Positions 11,301 through 19,205 of a DNA stretch of 64,000 nucleotides are shown in pieces; positions within the stretch are counted from its first letter, which is position 1, and every line of letters starts with the position of its first letter. The position numbers were made by a program, and so were the translations under genes. The notes below the pieces were generated by a model. The model saw only the letters and a program-made list of their open reading frames with translations, made no database searches and was not told where the DNA came from. The DNA comes from Ottelia alismoides (taxonomy: Eukaryota > Streptophyta > Magnoliopsida > Alismatales > Hydrocharitaceae): assembly GCA_037367405.1 (NCBI GenBank), contig JAZKJV010002316.1, positions 62,001 through 126,000 of the forward strand, given 5' to 3'.

Positions 11301-12612
11301 AGATCGCGCGATGGGCTCCTGGGCGCGATGAAGGGCGAAGGGCGATGGGCTCCTGGGCGCGATGAAGGGCGATCGCGCGATGGGCTACTGAACGGAGGGA
11401 GAGGAGATCTTCCACGATGGCGCCAGGGAGGCCAAGGCGCGACTGGAGGCCTCCCGCAGGGCGCGCGAGAGACCAAGCCCCGCCGCCGCTGCGACCCGCG
11501 ACGATTGGAGGAGAGAGAGGAGAGGGCGGCGGGTGGGGTTGGGTAGCCTTAGGGTTTATGGCTCTGATACCATGTTGAAGGGAACGAATGATATGCTTTT
11601 CCATTAACCCTAGAGCTCTCTTATATAGGAGAAAAGCTCTAGGGTAAATTACATAACAGGGACAAATAAATACTACAAAATAAACGTTACTCTAACAAAT
11701 AAACGTTACTCTAACAATCCAGATGATCGAAGTCTTCTAATTATAGATCATCCAGACCAAGAAGTCGCTCATCTTCAGAATCATGAGGTTGATCATAATT
11801 CCCACTCATGTAATCGAATGCTTGTTGGGAACGATATAATACCTTCTCCTGACAGTACGAGGGATGCAGATTTGGTCACAATTGAGTGTAATCAGGAAAC
11901 AGGGTTAACAAAGCAAGATAACGAGGAATGTGTACATTTCAATGACTCGAGTATTTCTGGAAGACTTCAGGACGATCCTAGTGCATGTGCAAAGAGTCAA
12001 ATGCCAGATGGTTTATGCTATGAACCTCCAAGATTTCCAAGCATGGAGGTTCCTTTCATTAGTTGTGATCTTGTTTCCTCCGGTGATCTTCAGCTGGCAT
12101 ATAGTCCCTTTGGCATCAGACAATTGATGTCCTCAATGAGCAGCCCTGCTTCATACAATCTATGGGATTCACCAATTTGTGGGGGCAGTCCTGATAATAT
12201 TCTTAGGAATGCTGCAAAAAGTTTCCTATCCACATCTTCCATATTGAAGAAAAGGCAGCGCGAGTTGCTTTCTCCGTTGCAAGATAGGAGAAATAAACTA
12301 GAATCTGGGTGTGACAACAATCATGACCAGTATTTAATATGCAGCAAAGAAAACTGTACTCCTTCTAAGATCTATTTTAAAGAAACGGGCACTCGTGAGT
12401 CTTGTTCTATTGACGAGCATATTTTATCACCCGGCTATCAGAGAAGGAAATCCGAGGATACATCAAAAGATCTACAAGTGGGTGGAAAGAATGACAAAAC
12501 TATATCCCCACCAAATGGTTTTGAAGGACCCATAGATTATAAGAAAATATGTGAAAGAGCTGGCATAGGTGGTGAAATAAGCAAAATCAATGGAAATAGG
12601 AGATTTAAAACA
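5181..12612 (+). CDS. MYB3R-type (three-repeat MYB) transcription factor gene, 5'-incomplete and split by a copia insertion
   Basis: Visible exons are 5181-5309, 5432-6081 and a long exon at 6256-6413 plus 11722-12612, now divided by a retrotransposon. The first two encode the end of R2 (WHNHLNP) and R3 (DAWTQEEELKLIQAHQLYG, KWAELSKFLPGR, TDNAIKNHWNSSVKKKLDFY), near-identical to plant MYB3R1/4 proteins as I recall them. The last exon encodes the family's conserved C-terminal block (LCYEPPRFPSMEVPF, SPFGIRQLM, AAKSFLSTSSILKKR, LLSPLQDRR). MYB3R proteins bind MSA elements of G2/M genes in the nucleus. R1 and most of R2 are missing on the left. A GTAAGT donor at 12613 points to later exons that I did not find. 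As it stands the allele is broken by an antisense copia inside coding sequence. Confidence 0.9.
5432..6081 (+). CDS. MYB3R exon: end of R3 and variable linker region
   Basis: The exon starts after the acceptor ttacag and completes Arg, followed by TDNAIKNHWNSSVKKKLDFY, the recognition helix of R3. The rest is Ser/Glu-rich and poorly conserved. It ends at 6081 before GTATGC, in phase with the exon at 6256. Bases 5818-5921 look intron-like (AT-rich, a 42-bp tandem duplication, a ttgtag acceptor before 5922), but I see no canonical GT donor. A GC donor after 'ccttcag' (5817) is possible. The frame stays open either way. Confidence 0.8.
5826..5909 (+). repeat. 42-bp tandem duplication within the MYB3R linker exon or a hidden intron
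   Basis: Two adjacent copies of a 42-bp unit (5826-5867 and 5868-5909) differ at a few bases. If translated they give LYFMLSTYSHAS twice, in frame because 42 is a multiple of three. The residues are unlike the surrounding hydrophilic linker, which favours an intronic position. Confidence 0.85.
6256..6413 (+). CDS. MYB3R long exon, left part before the copia insertion
   Basis: The exon begins after the acceptor tttcag (6250-6255), in phase with the exon ending at 6081 (split Gly codon), and reads GSSVMISLSSADSVGKPLKS onward to LLSYP. The frame stops within the LTR two codons later. The last five bases (6409-6413, ATCCA) are the target site duplicated by the insertion. Confidence 0.88.
6414..6557 (-). 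repeat. 3' LTR of copia B
   Basis: The LTR runs from TGTTGAAGG to CTCTAACA. On the minus strand it contains the TATA core ctcctatataagagagc. It includes a short direct repeat (aaataaacgttactctaaca type) near its right end. It differs from the partner LTR at one base (gagatg against gatatg near the left end). Confidence 0.95.
6558..6577 (-). other. Polypurine tract of copia B, overlapping the pol stop codon
   Basis: On the minus strand the sequence reads GCTCCAGCTTGAGGGGGAG immediately before the 3' LTR. The TGA of pol is the first part of the purine run, so the end of the coding sequence and the plus-strand primer are fused. The same arrangement is seen in copia C and G and, without an ORF, in the family N elements. 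Confidence 0.85.
6565..10821 (-). CDS. Copia B Gag-Pol polyprotein, 1418 aa, intact
   Basis: The polyprotein encodes all functions for copia replication in cytoplasmic virus-like particles and integration. In order: gag core (about residues 1-200, TNYELWAMQF, LAALDPEYDAARA); an RGG-rich stretch and a CCHC knuckle CTYCRRTGHTEETC (about 245); protease WIMDSGASHHLC (about 340); GAG-pre-integrase with FQCEACQLGKHH (about 500); integrase with DIWGPSR, VDDFSRLSW and RSDNALE; a proline-rich linker; reverse transcriptase RVT_2 (SKWVFTVKHRADG near 955, YVDDIVITG near 1105); and RNase H with DADYAGC, SSAESEYRAM and CDNQAAL. Length and order are typical of Ty1/copia. Start chosen at MSDNKVDVPSLG, which aligns with the gag start of the other copies. 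No internal stop. Confidence 0.96.
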   Translation of the reverse strand: MSDNKVDVPSLGAFKGPAPVVKMDGTNYELWAMQFVSLMQCNGKKHILTQEEPVDKTGVNASWEADDAYARVWLSGTVSMEIANDILSQPTAKAMWDILAATYSPAKNESKILQLQHDIFTSKQNGRPLHTLYTSLRGMFEKLHGYIPLTATPEQLKAYRDSVMTGVFLAALDPEYDAARAQILTDATIPPMEEAYRRLSRLSISHGGGSTPSAMASVRGRGGYSHFRGRGGRGRGGGGSRPPKQPCTYCRRTGHTEETCYSKHGFPTTTARMAEQAQQEGGSSLVPDQRFEELVARLREIMPGQGSASTSGSSEIAGSASYSGTMYAFTSSYSADLSEWIMDSGASHHLCGNKEQLDGFIPTQTGRSVVIADGTHSPISGQGEVQLTPGIRLQNVLYAPNFSMNLLSISQITKDLHCRAIFDPSTLVFQDILTGRVIGTGREQGGLYRLTQSPYVGASSVRAGSVSPYTWHLRFGHLPLQKMIHILPQISPRSTFQCEACQLGKHHRSSFQSRSSPSHRSLFELLHFDIWGPSRVPDLQGHRFYLVAVDDFSRLSWVFLLKNKSDAGHIIQTFILEIKNIFSANVKYIRSDNALELCSIQLSNFLMSHGIVHQTSCAYTSQQNGVAERKHRHLLDMTRTLLIQSRAPHSYWGDAVLTACYLLNRMPSTVLGEKIPFLTAFPEKDLFSLTPRVFGSVAFVHCFSPGLDKLSPRAVKCVFVGYSKTQKGYRCFDPVKRRYYVSADVTFFESIMYFSPTGDRLTPSEQGDDIFVPPPPSSVPCSTPPPPQPTPTPPSTTHYPKVYQRRPSAHVPPPSSSTPEVCTDHLSSTDGTGDLNMQIDVQGTDGQAIDDTVIPSVDDLHIPIAHRRQKRARTMNSKYGVDFCSQASLERLSPDFRNFVVGLSAVHIPRSYQEALQSSPWRLAMEEEMAALQSRGTWSIVHPPPGASIVGSKWVFTVKHRADGTVDRYKARLVARGFTQTYGVDYQETFSPVARHTTLRILIAVAVVRDWPLFQLDVTNAFLYGDLQEEVYMQQPPGFAAEGESSMVCRLHKAIYGLKQSPRAWFQKLSELIEQKGFVRSTADHTLFVKRDQRGTVIILVYVDDIVITGSNEQGIQAAKKFLGEQFVMKDLGTLRYFLGLEFARNKQGMVITQKKYVTDLLSETGMAGCRPAATPMDSNVKLYDDDSEEVDKRRYRELVGKLLYVTITRPDIAFAVNRVSQFMEQPRQTHMNAVFMILRYLKSSPGTGLLYRRDTSISITGYADADYAGCPNDRKSTSGFIVFIGTSPVAWKSKKQNVVARSSAESEYRAMAQGSAEMMWVKSVLTDLTIDIPLPMHLKCDNQAALFIANNPAFHERTKHIEVDCHFTRDLIKKGLISTSHVSSGDQVADMFTKALARGPFHLCCSKLSMLDIYAPA
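11561..11572 (-). other. Primer-binding site of copia B (initiator tRNA-Met)
   Basis: The minus strand reads TGGTATCAGAGC directly downstream of the 5' LTR, complementary to the 3' end of plant initiator tRNA-Met. The following leader (10822-11560) is GC-rich with no conserved ORF. Confidence 0.92.
11573..11716 (-). repeat. 5' LTR of copia B
   Basis: The 144-bp LTR is flanked outside by the duplicated ATCCA (11717-11721) and inside by the primer-binding site. It is the promoter LTR of the element, with the TATA core on the minus strand near 11620-11635. MYB3R coding sequence resumes right after the target duplication. Confidence 0.95.
11722..12612 (+). CDS. MYB3R long exon, right part with conserved C-terminal block
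   Basis: After the second ATCCA (11717-11721) the coding frame resumes in the same register as the left part: DDRSLLIIDHPDQEV, then an in-frame Met at 11818. This shows that the two halves were one exon before the insertion. The block LCYEPPRFPSMEVPFISCDL...GIRQLMSSM...LWDSP...AAKSFLSTSSILKKRQREL is the conserved C-terminal motif of MYB3R1/4-like activators. A KENCTPS segment follows. The exon ends at 12612 before GTAAGT. Translation from 11818 alone would give a protein without a DNA-binding domain. Confidence 0.9.
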
Positions 12613-13400
12613 GTAAGTTTTTTTTCTATATTTTATAATAATTGAGCTTCTACTTGTGCAATCATTACATATCCATGTGTTTATAGGCCAATGAGTATGC
12701 TTGATGATGCACTTTACATGTTGCCACTAGTTTTAATAAAATAGGTTACTCTAATTGTGATAGCTGCATGGTAAATGCTACTTCCACTTCGTAGCTTCTG
12801 CGTGCTTATTTTGCATAATTTTTGAACTCAAATATGAAAAGATATTTTTTCGTCTATACGATGTTTTTTTCTTTGTATTATACAAAAAAAGATAGAGGAT
12901 GGCAGTGTTAGCCATGTGAGCCTGAGGCGAATGATTCCTACAATAAATGTTATTGTAATATTTGATTTATCAATAAAAGTTATTGGTTATTTCACTCCCT
13001 ATCTGAGATTAAATGAATGAATGAATGCACTATAAGGTTCATCTGTACAATTAGGGTTATGCACCGTGGCCATCTTGATGATCATACAACTGTTGATTCA
13101 ATGGTTGAATTATAGAGACAGGTACTTGGATGAAAATCTCCGCGCTCGCAAGCGTCTCCTCCGACAGATCAAAGATCAGGAGATCCATTGCTTTGATCAA
13201 TAACTTGGATTGCGAGAAGCACACGATTCATCTTCGCGCTCGCAAGCGTCTCCTCCGACATATTGGACTTTGAGGCATGAGTTTTCTTTGTTTGGAGACT
13301 CGATCACAACCACGTTACAAGAGGTATTCCTTTATCTAGTATGTGGTTTTGATGAAACGATTCGAGAAGTGTTCTTGAATCTTGTGGTTTCATCGATTAA
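12613..13400. other. Non-coding region after the last visible MYB3R exon
   Basis: The region begins with the donor GTAAGTTT and is AT-rich intron-like sequence. It contains a 26-bp perfect direct repeat (13141-13166 and 13235-13260) in a GC-richer patch. I recognise no further MYB3R exon here. Confidence 0.5.
13141..13260 (+). repeat. 26-bp direct repeat pair, 94 bp apart
   Basis: The same 26-base string (CGCGCTCGCAAGCGTCTC followed by CTCCGACA) occurs at 13141-13166 and 13235-13260. It contains the small palindrome-like GCTCGCAAGC. Function unknown; it could be a tandem relic within an old transposon. Confidence 0.8.
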
Positions 13401-14664
13401 ATTTTTTAAATTCCGCTGCACCGAGCAACTAGTGCGTCTAGTCCCTCTTGATCATATATGATGCTATCCTTACGCTTCTGTGATGCGCTTAAGGATTCTT
13501 CCATATCCTTCAGTAAGTATACAAGGTGCAAAACCTTTGTATTGAGGGAGATTCGATATATTTCTAGATTGATGATAGAAGTTGTAATGGAGATAAGAGA
13601 ACAAGTGACACGTTCTCCCATTGCCAAGGCTAATTGCTCTTTGACTTGTTGGGGGTTTTTTTAAAGGCTTTGAATTGCGATTGCAATCGTCTTTGTCTAA
13701 TTGACCTAATGGGAAAGTATAAGAAGTTCCACTGTCTTGAAACCAATAAAAAAGAACACATTGTATGCCCTTTTCATAGAGAGAAATCCTCTTTCTGTCA
13801 GGTCCAGTTATCCCAATGATAATGAGAGGAGCCTCCTTAAAATTGAGCTCATAAATATTCCTGAACAAAGAGGAATTAGGTGCCCACCGACAAATAGTTT
13901 GTTTTTGCCAAGGTTGCAGAAAGCGATAGCTGGTACTCGGTCGGTGGGGTCACGGACTAAGGATTAATCGACATTCGGCTGACTAATCAGATTTAGTCGG
14001 CCATTAGTCGGTTTTGACTTTTTAATTTTTCTAAATATATAAATCATTTTTATACACATATTCTTATATATTTACATCGATTTATACATTTTATATACTA
14101 TCATAATGAAATAGTAGAAGTAATTGTCTTTAAATAAAACATTAAACATATTAGAATACGTTTCCTATTAAAAAAATCGAAAAACTAAAAAAATAACAAT
14201 TCTCTATATAAAAGTCGGTCGAGTAGTCAACCAACTAGGCAGACTAGTCAGCCTGATTAGTTGGGTTGACTGACTGATGGCCGACTAGGCCTAGTCGAGT
14301 CGACTACCCCCCGACTCGACTTGTCGGACCGACTAATCGGCCTAGTCGTCCAAATTTTACAACAGTGGTTTTTGCTGTCTATTTATTTTTAGCAAAAGCA
14401 TGCAAATGCAAATACGTGAAGTTGTCAAGTAGTGGCACAAAGCACTCACCCTTCATCAAGCCAATCGTCTGGAATCTAAAGTTGCTCTCGATAGTAGGCT
14501 CCGAATGTATCTGCAATATAGCATCAAGAAGAACCAACCATCATGCTACTCTCATCAAAAAAAGGATCCTTATCTAACAATGATATCGAGTGTATAGAAT
14601 CCTCTAATCAACATGCAACAAAAATTCTCACTAGATCCCTCTTGATATACCATGCACTTCAAAA
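13400..14664. repeat. Unidentified old repeat, copy 1, interrupted by a hAT-like element
   Basis: The minus strand has a 132-codon frame (13470-13868: ELNFKEAPLIIIGITGPDRK near its start, ILTEGYGRILKRITEA at its end) that I cannot assign to a family. The sequence resumes at 14376 after the hAT-like element. Segments around 13790-13870 and 14390-14460 resemble 15808-16000 in the same orientation, so this is probably a dispersed repeat, not a gene. Confidence 0.4.
13909..14367. mobile_element. hAT-like non-autonomous element 2 (459 bp, AGTCGG subterminal repeats)
   Basis: A perfect 8-bp target duplication GTTTTTGC is at 13901-13908 and 14368-14375. The left end is CAAGGTTGCAGAAAGCG; the right end read inward is CACTGTTGTAAAATTTGG. 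TAGTCGG/CCGACTA words are dense at both ends (for example 13980-14015 and 14215-14345), with an AT-rich core. There is no ORF. It is the same family as the element at 22230-22618, which lies in the opposite orientation. Confidence 0.88.
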
Positions 14665-15787
14665 CAAGGTTCGAAATCTCGATTTCGATTTCATTTCGGT
14701 CCCCTCCAAAACCTAAATTTCAGTGAAATTTCGGAAAATTTCGACCGTTTCAGCGGAAATGTTGAAAATGACACAAAGCCATTTTTCGACCATTTTTTCG
14801 CAAATTAAGATTTCTCAAGTTATTATGACAATAAATAACTTACAAATACACACTTATATCACACATATTACTCATATATGCCTCTTATATCACACATATC
14901 AGTCATATCGTTCATATTGGCCAAATCGATGTTAATGCTGATTCTTGGCTAATACATACTGGAAATTGATATCATCAAATCCAAGATCTTAAAACAATAA
15001 TAGCTTACAAATGCATACTTATATCACACATATCTCTCTTCTATACGCCATATATGACACCCTATCGATCATATCTGTCATATTGTTTAACTGACTAATA
15101 TAAACTGGAAATGGAAATCAAAATAATCAAGTTTAAAACACTTAGAAGATATCTTTTGTTCATAAAAAGGGATGAGCATTTGATTCTAAAATGTAGATAA
15201 TGATTAATTAGATAATGTTTTGTTCATAGAAATAACTGTCGTGAACATAGTTCTAAGGAATTACAGAATTAATTGCAGACTTATAGTAAAGTTATGCAGA
15301 TAAAGGACAAACGAATGAAATGAAGAAGCTATATCGGATGTATAGAAGCTATATAGTTGTTTCATCTCCATTGCTTAAACCCAAAGGGGAGGAAGCTCCC
15401 CAAGTTGAAGAATTGTCGTATATACCCCCTCATTGCACCATACCCTACTAGATAGGGGCCTCGTTGAAACAATATATAAAAATCATTAAGTGTTTTAATA
15501 TTGTGAATATGTAAATAAGTAGTAAAATCAAGCTCACATAGATAATATCATTGATATATAGATATCGGTGAAATTTCACTGATATTGGTCGAAATCTGGG
15601 AAATTTTGTACTGGAAAACATGAATTTCAACTGAAATGGGTCGATATGTCGAAATATCACAGATATTTCGACCCATCTCGGTTGAAATATGAGAAATCGA
15701 CATATATAGAAGTTTCGATACCCATGACCTATCGAAATTGAAATTTCAGTGAAATTTCACTCAAATTTCGCGAAATTTCAAACCTTG
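14665..15787. mobile_element. hAT-like non-autonomous element 3 (1123 bp, GAAATTTCG subterminal repeats)
   Basis: A perfect 8-bp target duplication CTTCAAAA is at 14657-14664 and 15788-15795. The ends CAAGGTTCGAAATCTCG and, inward from the right, CAAGGTTTGAAATTTCGCG are inverted repeats. The first 100 bp and last 250 bp are crowded with GAAATTTC, TTTCGG and TTTCGAC words. The interior is AT-rich with repeated 'atatcacacatat' strings and no transposase. Confidence 0.88.
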
Positions 15788-15795
15788 CTTCAAAA

Positions 15796-16299
15796 GACAT
15801 ACTAGGTCGAATGATCCCGATGATCATGAGTGGGAACCTCCATATGATTGAGCTCACAAAATATTCTTGTACCAATTACTCCGAGAACACGAAAGAGTAA
15901 CAATCAATTTGTTATTATTGTCTCTTTATTATGAGCTAGAGCATATGAACATGGCAAGCAGTGGCATAAATCACTTCTCTTTGTCAAATTTACCTTTCAG
16001 ACTAAAAAATTGCTTTTGTTGCTTGGCAGTGAACGTAATCGCTATCAAGATTGAAAAAACACAAGACAAAATGAGTCATTTTTTGTGGAACTGAGGCGTA
16101 GCCTCGAGACGGTCCATGTGTAAGCCTTGAGTTTTCTTCAAAAAAATATGTATTTAACCAAAGTACTATATTAAAACTAAGAAAACTATATTATAACATA
16201 AATCTCCAAACATGTAAATCAAATAAATGATTTAGTGCTATCAATAATTGTGATAGTCATGCGGTGACAAACAATAAAAGGGGAAAGAACTTGGTTCAC
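15796..16299. repeat. Unidentified old repeat, copy 2
   Basis: This continues the sequence interrupted by hAT-like element 3. The stretch 15808-16000 (gatcccgatgatcatgag, then gagctcacaaaatattc) is a diverged copy of 13810-13870 and 14390-14460. No coding function recognised. Confidence 0.35.
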
Positions 16300-19205
16300 T
16301 CTATAGTGATTGAGGGCAGGGAATTTTAGGAAGAATGAGAGGTTGCGAGGGCGGTTACTGATTACTTTATGAACATGAGCATGCACCTTCCTCATTACGG
16401 GTTATGATGGTTGGCTTTGGGGGTGAATCGTATCCTTGATGCTGATGCAGATTCCTTGACAAGGTCTTTTCAATTTTTAAAGGTTCGTGAGGCGGTCTTT
16501 AGCCTGTGTACGAATGGCTGCCTTGGGTCGGACGGTTTCTCGATTTCTTGAGATTTGGTGGTTGAGGAGGTGATGACGATGGTGGTGGAGTTCAGAGAGG
16601 GCAGTTATGGTGTTGATATGATTAACCATGCTCTCATTTTTCTGCTCCTTAAGGAGATTGCGATTAGAATTGAGGATTACAGACCGATTGCGTTATCTAA
16701 TGCTTTATATTTGATAGTGGCTAAACTGCTGTCCGATTGTTTGAGGGATGTGGCAAACAAGATTATCTTACTTGCGCAGAGGGCATTCTTACCAGGTAGG
16801 TCATGGACAATGTGGTACTTGCTTCGAAAATTATGGCGGAATTGCACAGGACGACAATGGGTATTCTATGGAAGGTGGATTTCTCAAAGTCTTATGACTG
16901 TAGGGATTGTCGTTTCATTTCGCCTTCTTTATATAGACATGGCTTTCCTGATAAGTGGATCTCATGGATGAAGAGGTACATTACAACCGCCTCTTGTGTA
17001 GTTCTTATGAATAAGTAACCGAAGGGAGGGTTCTTTCAGTTGTAGCGTGGTGTACATCAAGGATGTCCCTTGGTACCTCTTCTCTTCTTTATTGCAACAT
17101 ATGCACTTATCGAAGGAGGAAATTTCTATACGCATTCTTTTGTACATTGACGACATGATTCTTTTTGTTGAAGGTGGCGATAACTGTAGAGGTGATATCT
17201 TCGGGCCAGTATTTGGTTTGAGATTGAACAAAGAGACATCATAATTTGTTTCTTTTGGCTTGGGAGACATGGAGATTGACCTTTGTGCTAGGTGGCTACA
17301 GTTGTCGCGAATGGAGTTGTCATTGCGCTACCTTGGTGTACCTCTGGTGGCAGCAGGGCGGATACACATCAATGATTGGTTACCATACATTGAGAAGTTG
17401 GAACGGACGGGATGGAAATATATTTGCATATCCAGGGGTGGAAGGCTGGTGTTACTTTTCTTGGTGTCATCGATTATTCCGATTTTCTTCCTATCATCTA
17501 GGCTAATACCTTGGGGGTACGGAAGATGTTGAAGACCATCAAGAGGCTTTTCTTCTAGTCTTCATTTGTGAGATCTAATAGGCTGTCCCTAGTGGATTGG
17601 GGGACAATGTCATGTTCAAACTTCAAAGGAGGATGGGGCCCGTAGGGTTTATATCCTGGAAGAGATGAATAAGACATTGTTGAGCAAATGGGTAGCTTGT
17701 AGCTGGGGAGAATGCGACGACCTGGTATGTACTTTGGTTTGGAGGATCTACGAGGTGTGACTCTCTACCAGGGAGTCTGGTTATGCGCCTTCTTACTTCT
17801 GGAGAGGCATCTGCTGTGTGGCACATGAGATCCGCCCCTTCTTGAGACATGCTGTTGGCGATGGAACATGGTTTCGATTTTGGACGGATGACTGGAACGA
17901 AGGTGGAGCTTGGAGATGAGGTTCCCGCATCTCAAGACATTGGCGGAGCTACCAAATTGCTTGGTGGCAGATGCCTGGAATGGTTATTCCTTCTTTCCAT
18001 AGTTTAGATCATAACTTTCAAGCTAACGATTGGAGGACCTTATGATGATGCTGGAGGAGCTTGAGAGCGTGGTCGGTCCACCAGACGTCCGAGACTGTTG
18101 GATTTGGCTGGATCGCTTTCTCGGCCATGAATGTGTATAGGGCTCTAAAGGGCCCAATTGTTCTTGACCCAGGTGGGTATACTGTAGATTGCAGGCGTAT
18201 TTGAAGGTGAAAGGTTTCAACTCGTGTAAAGGTATTCTTGTGGATGTTTAGGAGGGAGAGATTGCTGACCAATGAGAGATTGACACGTCTTACTCATATG
18301 GAGGACTTTGTTTGCCGTAGATGTTCAGAGGACGTCGGGAACACTGATCACCTTTTATTCACTTGTGCAAGCTCTGCGAAAGTATGGAGGTATTGGGAAC
18401 CACTAGGTGTAGGGCTGCTAATTGAACTGAACATGTTCGTATTCGATTAGAGTTCGTTTGATAATAGTTCGATAAATGTTCGTTCATTTCTAAACGAACT
18501 GAACATGAGCTTCAAATTTTAGTTCGATAGCTTAACGAACCGAACATGAACATAACATATGTTCGTTCGATAAAAGTTCGAGTTCGATATATGTATATAT
18601 GTGTATGTATTTGTATGTGTAACTTAGTATTTATACATTTCATAAACTTCGAGGTTAAAGAAATTGTGCTATTTATTGGGCTTTGTACCACTTTAGTTTG
18701 AATAATTTCTTATTTTTACTGCTTAACGAACTTTGTTATCGAACTCCAGTTTCGAACTTGTTCATATAAACAAGTTTTAGTTAAGTTAAATTTTTAACGA
18801 ACTATTATCGAACCGAACTCGAACGTTCGGTTTCTAAATGAACTCGAACTCGAACATATCCTATCGAACATTTATCGAACCGAACTCGAACTCGAACTTT
18901 CGAACTTCCTTATCGAACCGAACTCGAACATAGGTCCGTTCGTTACGTTCGGTTCGATTAGCAGACCTAACTAGGTGCGCTCGGATAACGTCACCAACTT
19001 TTAGAGCTCCATTGAGGCAGATTGGAGTGGATTTGAGTTGGAGAGGTCCAGGTGTGTGGTTGTACTCTGGGCTCTTCGGCTAGCCAAGAATGGATTTGTA
19101 ATCTGTTAGGATCATTTCTATGATGAAAATGTGGTGGTACATGCTAATGCGTTGGCTGAAAGTTGGAACCTGTATCTCATATATTGTTCTCCTGTACTAT
19201 TTTTA
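16300..19205 (+). pseudogene. L1-type LINE ORF2 remnant (reverse transcriptase and zf-RVT)
   Basis: Plus-strand fragments in several frames match plant L1 ORF2: IEDYRPIALSNALYLIVAKLL and AQRAFLPGRS (RT finger/palm, 16660-16800), WKVDFSKSYD (16880), HIDDMILFVEGG (17130-17180, the catalytic YxDD box, here changed to HIDD), SLRYLGVPLVA (17325), and a C-terminal zf-RVT segment RLTHMEDFVCRRC...HLLFTCASSAKVW (18270-18390). The 5' endonuclease part is not seen. Many stops and frameshifts make it dead. A hAT-like element splits the zf-RVT region at 18410. Confidence 0.88.
18410..18969. mobile_element. hAT-like non-autonomous element 4 (560 bp, TTCGAAC/AACCGAAC words, TAGGG ends)
   Basis: A perfect 8-bp target duplication ACTAGGTG is at 18402-18409 and 18970-18977. 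The ends TAGGGCTGCTAATTGAAC and, inward from the right, TAGGTCTGCTAATCGAACC are inverted repeats. Both sides carry many GTTCG/CGAAC words. TAG-type termini with 8-bp duplications also occur in plant hAT elements. It interrupts the zf-RVT part of the LINE. No ORF. Confidence 0.87.

Larger units (their letters stand above)
6414..11716 (-). mobile_element. Copia B: complete, young Ty1/copia element inside a MYB3R exon
   Basis: The element has two 144-bp LTRs (6414-6557 and 11573-11716) with one mismatch that I can see, a perfect 5-bp target duplication ATCCA (6409-6413 and 11717-11721), a tRNA-iMet primer-binding site, a GC-rich leader, one uninterrupted gag-pol frame and a polypurine tract. It runs antisense to the MYB3R gene. 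Near-identical LTRs and an open 1418-codon frame mean it inserted recently and could still be mobile. Confidence 0.97.

Noticed and set aside
10919..11604. Overlapping long ORFs on both strands in the copia B leader
   Set aside because: The GC-rich leader has few stop codons on either strand. The frames are not shared with the leaders of copia A or G.
11818..12645. Independent gene starting at the Met at 11818
   Set aside because: The frame is open upstream to the target duplication and continues the MYB3R exon at 6256-6413. It is not a separate gene.
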